From the NCBI RefSeq assembly GCF_030770395.1, contig NZ_CP132480.1, positions 1,413,335 to 1,477,334 of the forward strand: a DNA stretch of 64,000 bases, in the 5' to 3' direction. This document shows positions 54,901 to 62,543 of the stretch, in pieces. A program made the position numbers and the translations under genes. The DNA comes from Telluria beijingensis (GTDB taxonomy: Bacteria; Pseudomonadota; Gammaproteobacteria; Burkholderiales; Burkholderiaceae_D). The number at the start of each line of letters is the position of its first letter. Position 1 is the stretch's first letter. Below the pieces are notes generated by a model. That model saw nothing but the letters and a program-made list of their open reading frames with translations, was not told where the DNA came from and ran no database searches.

Positions 54901-55969
54901 GGGACGCAACCTGTCGACCTTGCAGGCCGAGCTGGGCGGGCAGGCGCGCCAGAGCTTCCAGAAGATGGCGGAAGCGACGCCGGCGGCCGCCAATGCGCGT
55001 GCGCAGGCGGCGCGGCCGGTGGCGGCGGCGCCGGTTGCCGCGCCAGCGCCGGCGGGCAAAGGGAAGGGCAACGCGCCACAGACCACTGCAGCGCCTGCAC
55101 AGGAATCGGCATCCGGCCGCCAGCACACGAATCTGACCGGCTGGACCTTCGGCGAGCTGCCCGAACTGCTGGAGATCAACCAGGGCAAGCTGACCCTGAT
55201 CGGCTTCCCGGCGCTGGTCGACAAGGGCACGCACTGCGACCTGGAGGTGTTCGACGACCCGAACGTGGCCGCGCGCACCCACCGCGTGGGCCTGCGCCGG
55301 CTGTTTGCGCTGCAGTTCAAGGAGCAGCTCAAGTTCGCCGAGAAGAACATCCCCGGCCTGCAGGGCATGGGCATGCAGTTCATGAACATCGGCTCGCAGG
55401 AAGACTTGCGCGACCAGATCGTGGCCAAGGCGATCGACATCGCGTGTTTGCAGGATCCGCTGCCGGTCGATGCGGCCTCGTTCAACAAGCGCAAGGACGA
55501 AGGCAAGGGCCGCATCGGCCTGCTCATCAACGAGGTGGCGCGCCTGGCCGGCCAGATTCTGGGCGAGTACCACGGCCTGCCCAAGCGGGTGCAAAGCCTG
55601 CCGCAGGCGGTGTCCTCGGACATCATGGCCCAGCTGCAGGCCCTGGTGCACAAGCGCTTCATCGCCGACAACGAGTACAGCCAGCTGGCGCACTTCCCGC
55701 GCTACCTGAAGGCGATCAACGTTCGTCTCGAGAAGCTGCGCGGCAATCCATCGCGCGATGCGCAGCTGATGGCCGAGTGGCAGACGGCTGCAAGCCAGTT
55801 CCAGCGCACGCTCAAGAATATGGCGGGCAAGAACAACGATCCGCGCATGACCGAGTTCAGGTGGATGCTGGAAGAGCTGCGGGTATCGCTGTTCGCGCAA
55901 GAGCTGAGGACGCCGATGCCGGTGTCGGCCAAGCGCCTGCAAAAGGTGTGGGAGTCGATGTTACGCTAG
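51902..55969 (+). CDS. hrpA: ATP-dependent RNA helicase HrpA
   Basis: A 1355-residue DEAH-box helicase; E. coli HrpA has about 1300. Walker A GETGSGKTTQLP lies near 90-101, the DEAH box near 190, SATIDAERF near 220 and motif VI QRAGRCGR near 405. The helicase-associated and OB-fold regions follow, then the long HrpA C-terminal part. HrpA acts on stalled or collided ribosomes and mRNA. A low-complexity Ala/Pro/Lys linker at about 1025-1075 (PVAAAPVAAPAPAGKGKG) separates the C-terminal domain and is longer than in E. coli. The N-terminus is also Arg/Glu-rich and disordered. The stop is 4 bases before a perfect 13-base inverted repeat. Confidence 0.96.
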   Translation: MSEQSNKPSQQPAREAGATANANSSERRPRRAPGERGESRPRQERAPREDAPVVRNPLPPITFPEDLPVSGRRAEIAKAIQENQVVIVSGETGSGKTTQLPKICLELGRGSKGLIGHTQPRRIAASSTAKRIAQELGSPLGEHVGFKVRFNDTLQKGASVKLMTDGILLAETQTDPLLRNYDTIIIDEAHERSLNIDFLLGYLKQLLPRRPDLKVIITSATIDAERFARHFAANDKPAPVIEVSGRLYQVEVRYRPIDRDPVTPGVPSDASKPMPKAQAAREKRDLMDGVVDAVDELCRLGSGDVLVFLPGEREIRDCAEALRKHHPPHVDILPLFARLSVEEQDRVFRPSGNARRIVLATNVAETSLTVPGIRYVVDTGLARVKRYSFRNKVEQLQVEPIAQSAANQRAGRCGRVADGVCIRLFEEDDFQKRPKFTEPEILRSSLAAVILRMKSLRLTDVETFPFIEAPQGRAIADGYQLLQEVGAVDDDNELTPLGRKLAKLPLDPRVGRMILAALDNHCLSEMLIVASALSTQDPRDRPIEYQQQADEKHKKFADEKSEFLSYLKIWAWFEDAIAHKKTNRQLQDNCRANFLSQLRLREWRDVHSQLLTIVREQGWRLNESPATYEQLHLALLTGLLGNIGFKSEDEQGGVYLGARGIKFHIWPGSTLGKKAGRWVMAAELVETTRLYARTIAQIQPEWVEKIGGHLLKKSWGEPRWEKKQAQVTALERATLYGIVIYGGRRINYGQRNPVEAREIFIRDALVAGDYETRLPFYIHNHKLVKDIENLEHKSRRQDVLVDDQLIAAFYDNEIPHDIVNGAGFEKWYKDQARDNPKLLYLNREELMRHEAAGVTTELFPKTMVVTGIEMGLTYHFEPGSVRDGVTLAVPLFALNQIPQERPAWLVPGMIKEKVHLLLKSLPQKLRRHCVPLPEYAAKFVDRIHAANAFGRGDLVDVLIMDVRAQTGVAVKTADFKLETLPAHMSMNFKVIDEHGRQLEMGRNLSTLQAELGGQARQSFQKMAEATPAAANARAQAARPVAAAPVAAPAPAGKGKGNAPQTTAAPAQESASGRQHTNLTGWTFGELPELLEINQGKLTLIGFPALVDKGTHCDLEVFDDPNVAARTHRVGLRRLFALQFKEQLKFAEKNIPGLQGMGMQFMNIGSQEDLRDQIVAKAIDIACLQDPLPVDAASFNKRKDEGKGRIGLLINEVARLAGQILGEYHGLPKRVQSLPQAVSSDIMAQLQALVHKRFIADNEYSQLAHFPRYLKAINVRLEKLRGNPSRDAQLMAEWQTAASQFQRTLKNMAGKNNDPRMTEFRWMLEELRVSLFAQELRTPMPVSAKRLQKVWESMLR

Positions 55970-55972
55970 CTT

Positions 55973-56000
55973 TGTGCGAAACCGCTTGCGGTTTCGCACA
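55973..56000. terminator. Perfect 13-base inverted repeat after hrpA
   Basis: TGTGCGAAACCGC and GCGGTTTCGCACA around a TT loop. It is a strong hairpin immediately after the hrpA stop and may terminate that transcript. Its right arm runs into the operator at 55992-56011, so it also adds a third TGTGCGAAA half-site. Confidence 0.6.
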
Positions 56001-56011
56001 CCTGTGCTAAA
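55992..56011. promoter_or_regulatory. TetR operator, copy 1 (upstream of TetR gene)
   Basis: TTTCGCACACCTGTGCTAAA: palindrome TTT-n-GCACA-2-TGTGC-n-AAA. It ends 8 bases before the TetR gene start at 56020. An exact copy is at 56688-56707. TAAAGT at 56007-56012 could be the -10 box, which would put the transcript start close to the ATG. Confidence 0.75.
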
Positions 56012-56019
56012 GTGGTGCC

Positions 56020-56640
56020 ATGAACACCACGTCCAAAAGCGAAGCGACCTATGCCGCCATCCTCGATGCCGCGGTCGCGATGGCGGCCGCCGAGGGTATC
56101 GGCCGGCTGTCGCTGGGCGAATTGTCCAAGCGCACCGGCATCAGCAAGAGCGGCGTGTTCGCGCGCGTCGGCTCGCTCGAGGCCCTGCAGGCGGCGGTGC
56201 TGGACGAATACGACCGGCGCTTCAACGAAGACATCTTCCTGCCAGCCGTGAGCGCGCCGCGCGGTCTGCCGCGCCTGTCTGCCATGGTCAACCTGTGGCT
56301 CAAGAAGGTTGCCGGCGAAACCGCGCGCGGCGCCTGCCTCTACACGGCGGGCGCTTTCGAATTCGACGACATTCCGATGCCGCACCCGCTGCGCGAGCGC
56401 ATCGAGGCGGGCGTGCTGCGCTGGCGCGCATCGATGCGCAAGGCGGTGCTGCAGGCGATGGAAGCCGGCCACCTGCGGCCCGATACCGAACCCGAACAGC
56501 TGGTGTTCGAGATCTACAGCCTCGTGATCGGCGTGATGCACGACGCGCGCTTCCTGCACGACGATGGCGCGCCCAGGCGGGCGCAGCGGGCGTTCAACCG
56601 TCTTATTTCCACTTATCGGAGTTTCAGCGACCTGGAATAG
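56020..56640 (+). CDS. TetR-family transcriptional regulator, autoregulated
   Basis: A 206-residue regulator. HTH at about 28-48 (LGELSKRTGISKSGVFARV). The C-terminal domain has GACLYTAGAFEFDD and lacks a recognisable family-specific name. An identical 20-base operator lies just before its start and just after its stop, upstream of a 36-codon gene, so it should repress itself and that gene. The start has almost no leader after the operator and no Shine-Dalgarno site, consistent with leaderless translation. Inducer unknown. Confidence 0.9.
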   Translation: MNTTSKSEATYAAILDAAVAMAAAEGIGRLSLGELSKRTGISKSGVFARVGSLEALQAAVLDEYDRRFNEDIFLPAVSAPRGLPRLSAMVNLWLKKVAGETARGACLYTAGAFEFDDIPMPHPLRERIEAGVLRWRASMRKAVLQAMEAGHLRPDTEPEQLVFEIYSLVIGVMHDARFLHDDGAPRRAQRAFNRLISTYRSFSDLE

Positions 56641-56687
56641 GGGCGATCGGGCCGGGGCGGGCGTTGCCGTCCCTTTTTTTCTTTTCA

Positions 56688-56707
56688 TTTCGCACACCTG
56701 TGCTAAA
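56688..56707. promoter_or_regulatory. TetR operator, copy 2 (upstream of microprotein)
   Basis: All 20 bases (TTTCGCACACCTGTGCTAAA) are identical to the operator at 55992-56011. It is 25 bases before the ATG at 56733. A T-rich run at 56673-56687 precedes it and may serve both as terminator tail for the TetR gene and as -35 region. Confidence 0.7.
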
Positions 56708-56732
56708 ACGGGCTGTGCAGCGGGAGTCGATC

Positions 56733-56843
56733 ATGTCTGGACTGTGGGTACTGGTGGTGGCCGTCGTCGGCCTGGCAGGGTACGTCGTGAGGGAGGCGTT
56801 GCGTGGCGTTCCGCGTTCGAACGACGATTTCGTGTTTTGTTGA
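56733..56843 (+). CDS. 36-residue membrane microprotein under TetR operator
   Basis: Encodes 36 residues: a hydrophobic helix (LWVLVVAVVGLAGYVV, about 4-19) then a short basic/polar tail (REALRGVPRSNDDFVFC). It is too short for usual gene calling. The second TetR operator lies 25 bases before the ATG, and GGGAG is a modest ribosome site. The open frame follows directly the only other copy of the operator in the window, which argues that it is a real regulated gene. It could instead be the remnant of a longer gene. Function unknown. Confidence 0.5.
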   Translation: MSGLWVLVVAVVGLAGYVVREALRGVPRSNDDFVFC

Positions 56844-56864
56844 CGTGAGGGCGGCGGTTGAACG

Positions 56865-56941
56865 CGTGGTCGGCGGAGCCGACCACGCTACGATCGACGT
56901 TCGCATGAACATCGATCGTAGGGTGGAAGGGTCCCCCTTCC
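56865..56941. repeat. Three consecutive perfect hairpins
   Basis: CGTGGTCGG/CCGACCACG (56865-56887, loop CGGAG); TACGATCGA/TCGATCGTA (56889-56920, loop 14 bases); GGAAGGG/CCCTTCC (56925-56941, loop TCC). The array lies between the microprotein and the convergent PRC-barrel gene and may be a terminator or a mobile palindromic element. Confidence 0.65.
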
Positions 56942-56961
56942 AGGCGTCCAACCTGAACGAC

Positions 56962-57627
56962 TCAACCGATATTGCTACCCCGGATCCGGCTCAGGTCCTT
57001 GTCGTCGCCCAGGTTCCCTGAACGCGGATCGACGCTCGACCCCGGCCCCTGGTTGGCCCGCGAATCGCCCATGCCGGCCCCCGCGCCACCCAGGCTGCTG
57101 GAGCCCGCATGCCCGGCGCCCACGCTCGAGCCCATCGCGCCGCCGGCGTAGGTAGCGCTGCCGGTCCCGGCGCCGCCGACCATGCCGCCCATCGGCACGC
57201 CCGGCCCCATGGTCGGCGCGCCCGAACGGTTGGGGTCGGTGCCATAGAAGCTGTGGATGCCGCTGGCCCAGCTCAGGTCGCTCATATCCGGCCAGGCGTC
57301 CTTGTCGAAGCCGGGCGCCGTCTTGAGACGGTCCTTGTCGACATTGAGCACGAAGCGTTTATTCACCGTGTCCAGGTGCAGCGCCTGCCAGGGCACGGCG
57401 AACAGTTTTTCGCCCATGCCCAGGAACCCGCCGAAGGCCAGCACGGCATACGCCACCTGGCCGGTCTGCATGTCGAGCATGATTTCCTTGATATCGCCCA
57501 GGTCTTCCTCGGCGGCGTTGACGACACTGTCGCCGATCAGGGTGTCGGCGCCCATCAGGGATGGTCCCGGCCCGGCGTTCGTGGCGCCCCTGTAGATACC
57601 GTATTTATCGCGGTCTGCGTAGCCCAT
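56962..57627 (-). CDS. PRC-barrel domain protein with Gly-rich tail
   Basis: A 221-residue protein. A PRC-barrel domain covers about 28-110 (LIGDSVVNAAEEDLGDIKEIMLD, GGFLGMGEKLFAVPW), the fold found in RimM and in stress-associated proteins of Proteobacteria. The C-terminal half is a Gly/Ala/Ser/Met-rich low-complexity tail, ending in a charged segment. The ATG at 57627 is preceded by AAGGAGGA at ideal spacing. No signal peptide. Such proteins are often induced by general stress, but the role here is unknown. It stands alone. Confidence 0.85.
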   Translation of the reverse strand: MGYADRDKYGIYRGATNAGPGPSLMGADTLIGDSVVNAAEEDLGDIKEIMLDMQTGQVAYAVLAFGGFLGMGEKLFAVPWQALHLDTVNKRFVLNVDKDRLKTAPGFDKDAWPDMSDLSWASGIHSFYGTDPNRSGAPTMGPGVPMGGMVGGAGTGSATYAGGAMGSSVGAGHAGSSSLGGAGAGMGDSRANQGPGSSVDPRSGNLGDDKDLSRIRGSNIG

Positions 57628-57978
57628 GTGTTCCTCCTTGTCTATTGACGTTGCGAACAATGCGACGCTCACCCCGATTGGGGCAGAGCGTCGCCCTACG
57701 AAGGGTTCATGATAGGACGCTGGCGGATCGAGGCGCGCGCGCTAGGGATCGGCGAGCCGGAGCGCTATGCGAGCCAGCGCACGGAACAACGCGCCCGGTA
57801 TGGCTAATCTGCCAAGCTATGTCTAAGGGGAAAGTGATGACTGTTATCTCGCGCTGCAACAACGCCGGTCCGCTGGGCCAGCTGATTCGCACCCGTTCCT
57901 TCGCCTCGCTGCTCGCGCGCCTGCTGCGCAGGAGGTAAGCGCCCGCCCGGCAGCACCGGGCAGGCCGATAGTGAACGC
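57628..57978. other. Intergenic region with one possible small gene
   Basis: A 351-base gap. It holds the promoter region of the PRC-barrel gene and, further right, a possible 33-codon gene on the plus strand (57837-57938). A GGCAGCACCGGGCAGGCC-rich stretch near 57945-57965 is the 3' flank of the SDR gene. No repeat-family copy was seen. Confidence 0.5.
57837..57938 (+). CDS. Possible 33-residue Arg-rich small protein
   Basis: ATG at 57837 with AAGGGG upstream; the product starts MTVISRCNNAGPLGQ and ends with LLARLLRRR, an amphipathic basic C-terminus. The end of the frame lies 40 bases before the SDR stop, in convergent orientation. Short length and lack of any comparison make this a weak call. 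Confidence 0.3.
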   Translation: MTVISRCNNAGPLGQLIRTRSFASLLARLLRRR

Positions 57979-59004
57979 TTACGGCTGCCCGCCGCCGCCC
58001 GCCACGCCATACACGTGGCCGGTGGTATAACTCGATTCGTCCGACGCCAGCGTGACGAATACCGCCGCCAGCTCGGCCGGCTGGCCGGGACGCTTCATCG
58101 GCGTATCCTCGCCAAACTTCTCGCGCCCCTCCGGCGAATTGCCGCCCGCCAGCTGCAGCGGCGTCCACACCGGCCCCGGCGCCACCGCATTGACCCGGAT
58201 TCCCCTGGCCGCCATCTGCTTGGCGAGCGACTTCGTGAACGCCACCTCGAAGGCCTTGGTGCCGGCATAGTCGAGCAGTTTTTCCGGTGGATCGTAGGCC
58301 GTCTGCGACGAGGTCGTGATGATCGCGCTGCCGGCCCGCATATGCGGGATCGCCGCCTTGGTGATCCAGAACACCGCGTACACATTGGTCTTGATGGTCC
58401 AGTCGAACTGCTCGCTGGTGATGTCGAGGATCGAATCGTTGTTCTGCTGGCGCGCGGCATTGTTGACCAGGATGTCCAGGCCGCCCAGCTCGCGCACCGC
58501 CGTCTCCACCAGCTTCTTGCAGAAGGCTTCGTCGCGGATGTCGCCCGGGATGGCCACCGCCTTGCGGCCGGCGTCGCGGATCAGCTGCATGACTTCGCGC
58601 GCATCGGCCTCTTCGGCCGGCAGGTAGCCGATGGCGACGTCGGCGCCTTCGCGCGCATAGGCGATGGCGGCGGCGCGGCCGATGCCCGAGTCGCCGCCGG
58701 TGATCAGGGCCTTGCGTCCCGCCAGGCGGCCGCTGCCGCGATAAGTGGTCTCGCCGTGGTCCGGTCGCGGCGTCATCTTGCTGGCCAGGGCCGGCCAGGG
58801 CTGGTCCTGCTTGGGGAAAGGCGGACGCGGATAGCGCTTGGCCGCTTCGCGCGCGGCGGTCGGCGCCGGCTGGTTGCTGCTGGCCGCCTGCTGGGCCAGG
58901 GCCGGGACGGCGGCAGCCGAGGCGGCGACGCCGGCGGCGACGGTACTCACGAAACGGCGGCGCGACGGCGTCACGCCTTCTGGCTTCTGGTCTTCCGAAC
59001 TCAT
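57979..59004 (-). CDS. Tat-exported SDR-family oxidoreductase
   Basis: A 341-residue SDR with an N-terminal Tat signal ([12 protein letters not shown] near 14-25), so it is folded with cofactor before export. After a linker come TGGDSGIG (about 104-111), NNAARQ (about 182), and the catalytic Tyr/Lys in YAGTK, with Ser in TTSSQ. It is close to the YhdG/GSP39-like general-stress SDRs, which often carry long N-termini. The AVRQQ-type cofactor preference cannot be fixed. Export of an NAD(P)-dependent enzyme is unusual but seen in this family. Stands alone, divergent from mscS. Confidence 0.88.
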   Translation of the reverse strand: MSSEDQKPEGVTPSRRRFVSTVAAGVAASAAAVPALAQQAASSNQPAPTAAREAAKRYPRPPFPKQDQPWPALASKMTPRPDHGETTYRGSGRLAGRKALITGGDSGIGRAAAIAYAREGADVAIGYLPAEEADAREVMQLIRDAGRKAVAIPGDIRDEAFCKKLVETAVRELGGLDILVNNAARQQNNDSILDITSEQFDWTIKTNVYAVFWITKAAIPHMRAGSAIITTSSQTAYDPPEKLLDYAGTKAFEVAFTKSLAKQMAARGIRVNAVAPGPVWTPLQLAGGNSPEGREKFGEDTPMKRPGQPAELAAVFVTLASDESSYTTGHVYGVAGGGGQP

Positions 59005-59174
59005 GCTTGCTCCTCGATGGTAGTGTGACGAAGATGTTAGTCGTTATCGAAAAGACACGGAACACGTTAGATCGCGGCAAGAATTCGCCATTTGCTGTTG
59101 TATGTGCGTGGTCGTACCAGATGAGAATAAGTGTTCTGGGGTAACATTTCGTTTTTATCGATTTGCGTAGTCTC

Positions 59175-60767
59175 ATGGCGATCATCCGAGCCTTTCTAGC
59201 CCTGGCCTTGCTGGCGGTGTATTCATTTTCCTGGGCGGCCGAACCCGAGGCGGCGACCGGCCCGGCCACCACGGCCGCAGCCCAGCCCGCGGTGCGCGCC
59301 GATTTCACCGTCGCCACGCGCAAGGTGTTCGTGTTCCGCGCCATCCTGGCCGGCCATTCGCCGCAGGACCGCCTCGAGGCTGCCCAGCGCCGCCTGGACC
59401 GGGCCCTCGTCCGCAAGGGGCCGCAGCGCACGACGGTGAGCCAGATCGCCCAAGGCAGCCAGGTGCTGCTCGACGGCGCGCCGCTCTTTTTGGTGACGCC
59501 GGGCGACGTCAATGCGCTGGCCGGAGATACCCCGCACGACGTTGCGCAGGACAGCGCGCAAAAACTGGAGCGCGCGCTGGCCGCTCGGCGCGAGGCGGGC
59601 GATCCGCGGGTGCTGGTCGAGGCGGTCGCGCTATGCCTGGCCGCGACCCTGGCCTACGCCTTCGTGCTGCGGGTGCTGGTGGCCTTGCGCAGCGCGGTCA
59701 AGAGCCGCTTCGAGCGCCTGCTCGGGGTGCGGCTGGCGCGGGTGAGCTTTCGCAACGTGCGCCTGCTCGACGCCCAGCTCTATGTGAGCTTTCTGCGCCA
59801 GGTGACGATGGCGGTGGTGTGGGGCCTGCGCCTGCTGGCCACCTATATCTGGATCAGCTTCCTGCTCGGCGAGTTTGCCTACACCCGCAGCTGGGGCGAA
59901 TGGCTCAAGGGCTACCTGGTCGAGCTGGCGGTGGGCATCGGCCAGTCGATGGCGGCCGCGATTCCCGGCCTGCTGGTGGTGCTGGTGATCGCGGCGCTGG
60001 CGCGCCTGGTGATGCTGACTGCGGCCTCGGTGTTCAAGCGGGTCGAGAGCGGCGAATTGCAGGTGGGCTGGCTGGACCAGGACACGGCGGCGCCGACCCG
60101 GCGCCTGGTCAACCTGGTGGTGGGCCTGTTCGCGCTGGCGATGTCCTATCCCTACCTGCCCGGTTCGCACACGGCGGCCTTCCAGGGCGTGACGGTGCTG
60201 GCCGGCCTGATGGTCTCGATCGGCGCCTCGAGCATCGTCGCGCAGGGCGCGGCGGGGCTGATCCTGATGTACACCCGCTCGCTGCGCAAGGGAGAATACG
60301 TGCGGGTGGGCGACAAGGAGGGCACGGTGGTCGACATGGGCATGTTCGAGACCCGCCTGCGCACCGGCAGTGGCGAAGAGGTGTTGATGCCGAATGCCTG
60401 GGTGCTGTCGAACACCACCAGCAATTTTTCGCGCGACGGCGTGGCCGGTGACGGCTTCGTCACCGAGGTGAAGGTCACGGTCGGCTACGACACGCCATGG
60501 CGCACGGTGCACGCGCTGCTGGAACAGGCGGCCGGGGCGACGCGCGGCATCGCGCTCGAACCCAGGCCTTTCATCGTGCAGGCGGCGCTGTCGGACTTCT
60601 ATATCGAATACCGCCTGTGCGCGCACGCGGCGGCGGAAGGGCCGCGCGAGCGCGCCGAGGTACGCAACCACCTGCACCAGAACGTGCTGGACGTATTCGA
60701 TGCGGCGGGCGTCAGGCTGACGTCGCCGCACTTCCACCATGTCGCACTGAAGGAAGCGCGGACATAA
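59175..60767 (+). CDS. MscS-family mechanosensitive channel
   Basis: A 530-residue MscS-like protein. A signal peptide (about 1-22) leads to a periplasmic domain (about 23-135). Several transmembrane helices follow (about 140-165, 200-235, 255-290, 320-360); the last is the pore helix with GASSIVAQGAAGLILM. The beta domain RVGDKEGTVVDMGMFETRLRTGSGEEVLMPNAWV is typical of MscS. It releases solutes on hypo-osmotic shock. The ATG at 59175 was preferred to an in-frame TTG at 59163. Longer than E. coli MscS (286), as in MscM/YbiO types. Confidence 0.9.
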   Translation: MAIIRAFLALALLAVYSFSWAAEPEAATGPATTAAAQPAVRADFTVATRKVFVFRAILAGHSPQDRLEAAQRRLDRALVRKGPQRTTVSQIAQGSQVLLDGAPLFLVTPGDVNALAGDTPHDVAQDSAQKLERALAARREAGDPRVLVEAVALCLAATLAYAFVLRVLVALRSAVKSRFERLLGVRLARVSFRNVRLLDAQLYVSFLRQVTMAVVWGLRLLATYIWISFLLGEFAYTRSWGEWLKGYLVELAVGIGQSMAAAIPGLLVVLVIAALARLVMLTAASVFKRVESGELQVGWLDQDTAAPTRRLVNLVVGLFALAMSYPYLPGSHTAAFQGVTVLAGLMVSIGASSIVAQGAAGLILMYTRSLRKGEYVRVGDKEGTVVDMGMFETRLRTGSGEEVLMPNAWVLSNTTSNFSRDGVAGDGFVTEVKVTVGYDTPWRTVHALLEQAAGATRGIALEPRPFIVQAALSDFYIEYRLCAHAAAEGPRERAEVRNHLHQNVLDVFDAAGVRLTSPHFHHVALKEART

Positions 60768-60770
60768 GAA

Positions 60771-60805
60771 AAACGGGTGACCCGGCAGCGCCGCGTCACC
60801 CGTTT
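60771..60805. terminator. Bidirectional rho-independent-type terminator
   Basis: Stem AAACGGGTGAC/GTCACCCGTTT, 11 bases, with a 13-base GC-rich loop, between convergent genes with stops at 60767 and 60831. The A-tract on the left and T-tract on the right suit termination in both directions. Confidence 0.8.
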
Positions 60806-60830
60806 CATCAGGTGCTGCCGATTGCGTGGA

Positions 60831-61808
60831 TCAGTCGACGGTCGCGCCGCTGTCCTTCACGATCTTCGACCATTTCGCCGCTTCGGCTTGGACGAACTTG
60901 CCGAAGTTTTCCGGCGAATCGCCCACGTACTCGGTGCCGGTATCGGCCAGCACGCGCTGGAAGTCGGCGCCTTTCATGACCTTCTGCGATTCGGCATTGA
61001 TCTTGTCGACCACGGCTTTCGGGGTCTTGGCCGGCACGAACAGGCCGTACCAGGCATAGGACTCGATGTTCAGGCCCGCTTCGGCGAAGGTCGGCACGTC
61101 CGGCAGCAGCGGCGAGCGCTTGTTGCCCGAGATGGCGATCGGCTTCACCTTGCCGCTCTTGATGTGCGGCATGATCGCGATGGTGGAGTCGAACATGATC
61201 GGGATGTGGCCGCCCAGCAGGTCGGAAATCGCCGGCGCCGAGCCCTTGTACGGCACGTGCACCATGTCGAGCTTGGTCACGCCGCGGAACAGTTCACCGG
61301 TCAGGTGCTGCGGGGTGCCGTTGCCGGCCGACGCGTACGAGAACTGGCCTTTCTTCGACTGGATGTGGGCCAGCAGTTCCTTGACGTTCTTGGCCGGCAC
61401 CGATGGGTGGGCGACCAGCACCAGCGGCGCGCGCAGCAGGTTGGTGACCGGGATCAGGTCTTTCGCCGGATCGAACGCCATCTTCTTGTACAGGCTCGGA
61501 TTGATCACGATCGGTGCGCTCGAGGTGATCAGGAGGGTCTGGCCGTCCGCCTTGGAACGGGTGACCGCTGCGGTGCCGATATTGCCGCCGCCGCCGCCGC
61601 GATTGTCGACCACGAACGACTGCTTGAGGCCTTCGGTCAGGCCTTTCGCCAGCGGGCGCGCGGCGATGTCGGACGGGCCGCCGGCCGGCCATGGCACGAC
61701 CACGGTCACGGTGCCGGTCGGCCAGTTCTGGGCGAAGGCGCTGGCGGAGAGAACGGATGCTGCGAGGGCGAAGACGAGGGATTTTCCTTTGGACGGGAAG
61801 ACTCGCAT
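60831..61808 (-). CDS. Bug-family solute-binding protein (tripartite tricarboxylate type)
   Basis: A 325-residue periplasmic receptor with a signal peptide (1-26). The family motifs are clear: VVPWPAGGPSDIAAR near 38-52, VDNRGGGGGNIGT near 72, HVPYKGSAPAISDLLGGHI near 195-213. Bug proteins bind carboxylates, amides or aromatic acids for TctAB-type transporters and are greatly expanded in betaproteobacteria, often as orphans. No TctA/TctB gene is nearby, and the neighbours give no ligand hint. The ATG at 61808 was chosen to give the signal peptide. Confidence 0.93.
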   Translation of the reverse strand: MRVFPSKGKSLVFALAASVLSASAFAQNWPTGTVTVVVPWPAGGPSDIAARPLAKGLTEGLKQSFVVDNRGGGGGNIGTAAVTRSKADGQTLLITSSAPIVINPSLYKKMAFDPAKDLIPVTNLLRAPLVLVAHPSVPAKNVKELLAHIQSKKGQFSYASAGNGTPQHLTGELFRGVTKLDMVHVPYKGSAPAISDLLGGHIPIMFDSTIAIMPHIKSGKVKPIAISGNKRSPLLPDVPTFAEAGLNIESYAWYGLFVPAKTPKAVVDKINAESQKVMKGADFQRVLADTGTEYVGDSPENFGKFVQAEAAKWSKIVKDSGATVD

Positions 61809-61962
61809 GGTTTTGTCACCTATATAGTTGATTATCGCGCGAATTTCTAGCGAATTTTGGATAAGCTGCTCTGACGATTTTACACGAATGCCCATGTGGA
61901 TTGCGTACGTAGTAGTACGTGCGCCGTCTGCAGGAAAGCGTCTTTACATTGGAAGGCTGCAG

Positions 61963-62529
61963 ATGAAATATACAGGCTTTTTCCTGGCAGGCGTCATCCT
62001 TGCAGGCGCCGTCGGCGCCTCTGCGGCGGTGTCGCCGGCCGAGCAGTCGATGGAACGCATCGCCGGGGTGTACAAGCACCGCTTCACGAGCGGAATAATC
62101 GTGCCCGGCAGGGAAGAGACCGAGTCCTACCAGGCCGAGAACATCATCGAGATCGTCCCGTACGACCGCGAGCATGTCTACCTGCGCGTGCATCTCGATT
62201 TCTTCAATGGCCACACCTGCGGCATCCACGGCATGGCGCGCTTCGAGGGCGGCATGTTCGTCCATCGCGATCCGCAGCCGCCGACCGCAGGCGACCCGCC
62301 TTGCGTGCTCAAGGTTGGGGAAGAAAACGGCAAGTTGACGCTCACCGACCGACCGTCACCCGATGCCGCACGTACCTGCGCGGCGTATTGCGGTGCGCGC
62401 GGCAGCCTGGATTACGAGATCGGCATGGACCAGCGGCGGCCGATTCGCTATCTGGAGCGGCTCAAGGCATCGCGCCAGTACAAGGAGGCGCAACACCATC
62501 TGCTGCGGTCGATGCCCGCGTCGCCCTGA
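61963..62529 (+). CDS. Hypothetical secreted protein
   Basis: A 188-residue protein with a signal peptide (1-21, ASA/A). Mature part is mixed with four cysteines around C83, C111, C134 and C138 (TCGIH, PPCVLK, TCAAYCGARG), likely disulfide-bonded. The sequence resembles no family I can name; the pattern of a short, Cys-containing periplasmic domain is common in this group. It is convergent with the next gene, the stops being separated by 6 bases. Confidence 0.75.
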   Translation: MKYTGFFLAGVILAGAVGASAAVSPAEQSMERIAGVYKHRFTSGIIVPGREETESYQAENIIEIVPYDREHVYLRVHLDFFNGHTCGIHGMARFEGGMFVHRDPQPPTAGDPPCVLKVGEENGKLTLTDRPSPDAARTCAAYCGARGSLDYEIGMDQRRPIRYLERLKASRQYKEAQHHLLRSMPASP

Positions 62530-62543
62530 ATGATCTCAGGGCG
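62522..62543. terminator. Hairpin spanning two convergent stop codons
   Basis: CGCCCTGA/TCAGGGCG arms of 8 bases around a 6-base loop, overlapping the stop codons of the genes ending at 62529 and 62536. It is likely a shared terminator. Confidence 0.55.

Noticed and set aside
53231..55942. 903-codon open frame on the minus strand across hrpA
   Set aside because: Antisense to a full-length helicase gene with all motifs; composition is that of a shadow frame.
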